From contig NZ_AUFN01000010.1 of assembly GCF_000426525.1 (NCBI RefSeq), positions 124,001 through 188,000 of the forward strand: DNA of 64,000 nt. Direction: 5' to 3'. This DNA is from Nocardioides alkalitolerans DSM 16699. Its GTDB lineage: Bacteria > Actinomycetota > Actinomycetes > Propionibacteriales > Nocardioidaceae. Below are positions 61,932-64,000 of the stretch, one piece after another. Under the pieces are notes generated by a model. It was given only the letters and a program-made list of their open reading frames with translations. It was not told where the DNA came from and ran no database searches. Position 1 is the stretch's first letter, and each line of letters opens with the position of its first letter. Both the position numbers and the translations under genes were made by a program.

Positions 61932-63265
61932 GCGACGGACTCCCGTTCGCCCCGACCATCGACGAGCTGGCGACGGCGCTGGCGCAGGACCCCGTGATCG
62001 TCACGCAGGCGTTCGGCAACGGCCACACCGCGCAGGCCGACGACGAGCTCCACCAGCTCGTCGACGACCTGGAGGCCGCGTCGGGCGTACCGGTCTACGT
62101 CGTGGTGGCCCGGGGCCCCGACGGACTGGCCGTCGGCGACCCGCTCCGCGACCTGGCCACCAACCTCCACACCCGCCTCGCCGAGACCGACGCGCTGTAC
62201 GTGCTGCGCGTGGACACCGCCGACGGCATGCGCGGCGACGTCGTCGGGTTCGGCGACGCCCCCGACACGAGCGTCCTCATCACCGTCGACAGCCAGTTCG
62301 CGCCCGGCGGGGGCAGCGACGCGGGCGTCAGCGAGGTCGGGCTGGCCGCCCGCGATCTCGACGTCCTCCTGCAGGGCCCCGACATCCCGAGGTCCGAGTA
62401 CGACGCCTATCGCCAGGAGGTCGTGTGGCGCTCGCCGCCCGAGCCGTCGTACGACGACTTCGTCCCTCCCCAGGCGGGCACCTACGCCACGTTCGGGACG
62501 ATGGCGTTCGTGACGGTCGCCGTCGGCAGCTGGCTGGTGCTGCGCAACGTCGCCCGCTGGCGCACGACGGCCCCCGACGCCGCTCGGGTCGAGGCCCGAC
62601 GCCGGGCGCGGGAGGTCCGTGCCGGGCGCGCGGCCCCGGGCGGAACGTCGTCCCCCGCTGCGCGCGCCGACCGGGTGCCCGCCGTACCCGCCGCCGTGGC
62701 GACCCCGGCCGCCCTCCGCCGCACGGTGGACGCCGAGCTCGAGCGGCTGGCGGCGACGCTGGAGCGGACCTCGGGCACCGCCCTTGACGCCGAGCGGCGC
62801 GAGCTCGTCGACGGCAGCTACGACACCGCCCGGTCGCTGGTCGACCGCCTCGACGACACACCGGTCGGCACGCCCGACGACACCGCCGTGCCCGACCTGG
62901 TCGGCGCGCTCGTGCTGACCCGCACGGCCGAGCGCGCCCTCGACGGTGGCTCCCGCCGACGGCGCCCGCCGTCGCCGTACCGGCCCTGCTTCTTCGACCC
63001 GCGCCACGGCGAGGGCACGGCGCGCCGCACGGTCGCGGTCGGCTCCGGCGAGCTCGAGGTGCCGGCCTGCGCGGCCTGCCGACGCGCGACCACCACCGAC
63101 CTGCGACCGCTCGAGACCCTGGTCGGCGGCCGGTTCGGCCGCCGACGCCGCCGCGCGTACTACGAGCTCGACGACGTGTGGGCGCGCACCGGCTTCGGCG
63201 CCCTGGTCGACGACCTCTGGGTGCCCGTCTCGACCGACCTGCGACAGCGGCGGAGCGGCCGATGA
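61928..63265 (+). CDS. Paralogous membrane protein (cassette gene 2)
   Basis: A 445-residue protein with the same layout as the previous one: a TPM-like N-terminal domain (about 8-150; VPVYVVVARGPDGLAVGD, ALYVLRVDTADGMRG), one membrane segment at about 186-206, a helical region (about 262-310), and a C-terminal module with C354, H360, C381 and C384 (PCFFDPRHGEG, CAAC), then YYELDDVWARTGFGAL. GTG 61928 overlaps the gene before and its stop overlaps the third gene. The shared motifs show common ancestry. Confidence 0.75.
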   Translation: MSDGLPFAPTIDELATALAQDPVIVTQAFGNGHTAQADDELHQLVDDLEAASGVPVYVVVARGPDGLAVGDPLRDLATNLHTRLAETDALYVLRVDTADGMRGDVVGFGDAPDTSVLITVDSQFAPGGGSDAGVSEVGLAARDLDVLLQGPDIPRSEYDAYRQEVVWRSPPEPSYDDFVPPQAGTYATFGTMAFVTVAVGSWLVLRNVARWRTTAPDAARVEARRRAREVRAGRAAPGGTSSPAARADRVPAVPAAVATPAALRRTVDAELERLAATLERTSGTALDAERRELVDGSYDTARSLVDRLDDTPVGTPDDTAVPDLVGALVLTRTAERALDGGSRRRRPPSPYRPCFFDPRHGEGTARRTVAVGSGELEVPACAACRRATTTDLRPLETLVGGRFGRRRRRAYYELDDVWARTGFGALVDDLWVPVSTDLRQRRSGR

Positions 63266-64000
63266 GCCTCGCGACCGACCTCGCCTGGCGGCTGGTCCAC
63301 CTCGTCGTCGCCGTCGCCCTCGGGGCCGGCGCCGTGGTGTGGGCCGTCGACCGCGTCGACGACACCGAGGACCCGCGCCCCGAGCTGGCCGCCGGCGACC
63401 GGGTCGCGGAGGCGATCGAGGGTGTGCGCGCCGACCGCGTCCACGTCACCGACGACGCGCGCGAGATGCTCAGCGAGGAGGGCGAGCAGGACCTCCAGGC
63501 ACTGATCGCCGAGCGCGACCTGCCCGTGTACGTCGTGGTGTGGCGCTCGAGCCGCGAGGCGGGCTACCACCTCGTCAGCGACGCGGCCCGCACGATCGCC
63601 GAGGCCCTGCCCGAGCCCGCCCTGCTCGTGCTGTGGGAGGACTCGGACTACAGCACCGTGGAGACCTCCGAGGGCTACCGGCTCGGGCGGGACGAGGAGA
63701 CCTACACGTCGGTCGAGGGACCGTCGTTCCTCGGCGACGTCGCGACCACCCTGACCGAGTGGCTCAGGGCCCTGCCGCCGGACCCGCTCGAGCCGTGGGA
63801 GCGCAGCGACTACTACGGCGGCCCCGTCGGCGGGTTCTTCGCGGGGCTGCTCTACGCGTCGCCGGTCCTGCTCGGCCTCTGGATCGTCATCGGCCTCGCG
63901 CGCGTGTCGACAGGGCGCCGCTTCCTCAACCGGCCGTTCGAGCAACGACCGGTCGCGCGGGCGAAGAAGCCGGGCACGAAGAAGCCGGGCACGACGAAGC
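63262..64000 (+). CDS. Related membrane protein (cassette gene 3), truncated by the window end
   Basis: At least 246 residues. It has a membrane segment at 10-29, an outside domain (about 40-180) with LPVYVVVWRSSREAGYHL resembling the YVVV strand of the two genes before, a second membrane segment at about 188-214 and a basic, repeated KKPGTKKPGT tail at the end of the window. ATG 63262 overlaps the previous stop (ATGA). It may hold the C-H-CxxC module beyond base 64,000. Confidence 0.7.
   Translation, partial: MSLATDLAWRLVHLVVAVALGAGAVVWAVDRVDDTEDPRPELAAGDRVAEAIEGVRADRVHVTDDAREMLSEEGEQDLQALIAERDLPVYVVVWRSSREAGYHLVSDAARTIAEALPEPALLVLWEDSDYSTVETSEGYRLGRDEETYTSVEGPSFLGDVATTLTEWLRALPPDPLEPWERSDYYGGPVGGFFAGLLYASPVLLGLWIVIGLARVSTGRRFLNRPFEQRPVARAKKPGTKKPGTTK

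Overview
The window is a single, very GC-rich chromosomal segment of an actinobacterium, most likely in the Nocardioidaceae/Nocardioides neighbourhood (inferred, not searched). The evidence is WhiB, MtrAB-LpqB, F420 synthesis genes, an acyl-CoA carboxylase epsilon subunit, LCP proteins and abundant GTG/TTG starts. The order of recognisable genes follows Mycobacterium tuberculosis Rv3240c (secA1) to Rv3285 (accA3), from memory of that map: secA, hpf, comF, lpqB-mtrB-mtrA, ahcY, SIS protein, manB, DUF3499, metallopeptidase-like, whiB, cofD/cofE, a manC-like gene, LCP, a TIGR03089 protein, purE/purK, GtrA, PH, birA, accD-accE, maf, a fadE and accA. I saw no tRNA, rRNA, CRISPR array, insertion sequence or phage gene.

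Layout. 1-10,152 (nearly all minus): secA, a YcaQ-like winged-helix protein, a NarL-type regulator, long-form hpf, comF, the lpqB-mtrB-mtrA operon and ahcY. 10,153-19,757: DUF808 membrane protein, SIS protein, Trm112-like zinc ribbon, manB, DUF3499, a degenerate metallopeptidase, a DUF5719 protein coupled to a 1027-residue membrane glycosyltransferase, then whiB. 20,068-32,446: cofD-cofE-DUF3105, nucleotidyltransferase, TIGR03089 protein, a large secreted amidase, two LCP ligases, enoyl-CoA hydratase and a CoA-binding protein. 32,469-44,192: membrane acyltransferase, purE-purK, a glycan block (fused glycosyltransferases, methyltransferase, GT2), an orphan winged helix, class III adenylate cyclase, PH protein, birA and a GT28-like enzyme. 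44,300-59,439: accD-accE, a cellulose-synthase-like GT2 with a lipoprotein, an unusual response regulator, GH6 glycosidase, DUF885 and P1 peptidases, maf, gtrA, fadE, an unknown gene and accA. 59,564-64,000: an F420-dependent oxidoreductase and three overlapping membrane-protein genes that I could not assign to a known system.

Much of the region serves the cell envelope: mannose and nucleotide-sugar supply (manB, manC-like), polymer attachment (LCP), peptidoglycan hydrolysis (amidase), MtrAB control and acyl-CoA carboxylation (accA, accD, accE, with birA for biotinylation). F420 genes occur with one likely F420 user.

The most striking regulatory pattern is leaderless starts. About fifteen genes have a TANNNT-like -10 box placed 6-8 bases, usually exactly 7, before the start codon and no Shine-Dalgarno sequence. 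At least two further genes (DUF808 and accA) have a tiny leaderless upstream ORF instead. The best candidate for an undescribed system is the three-gene cassette at 60,666-64,000.
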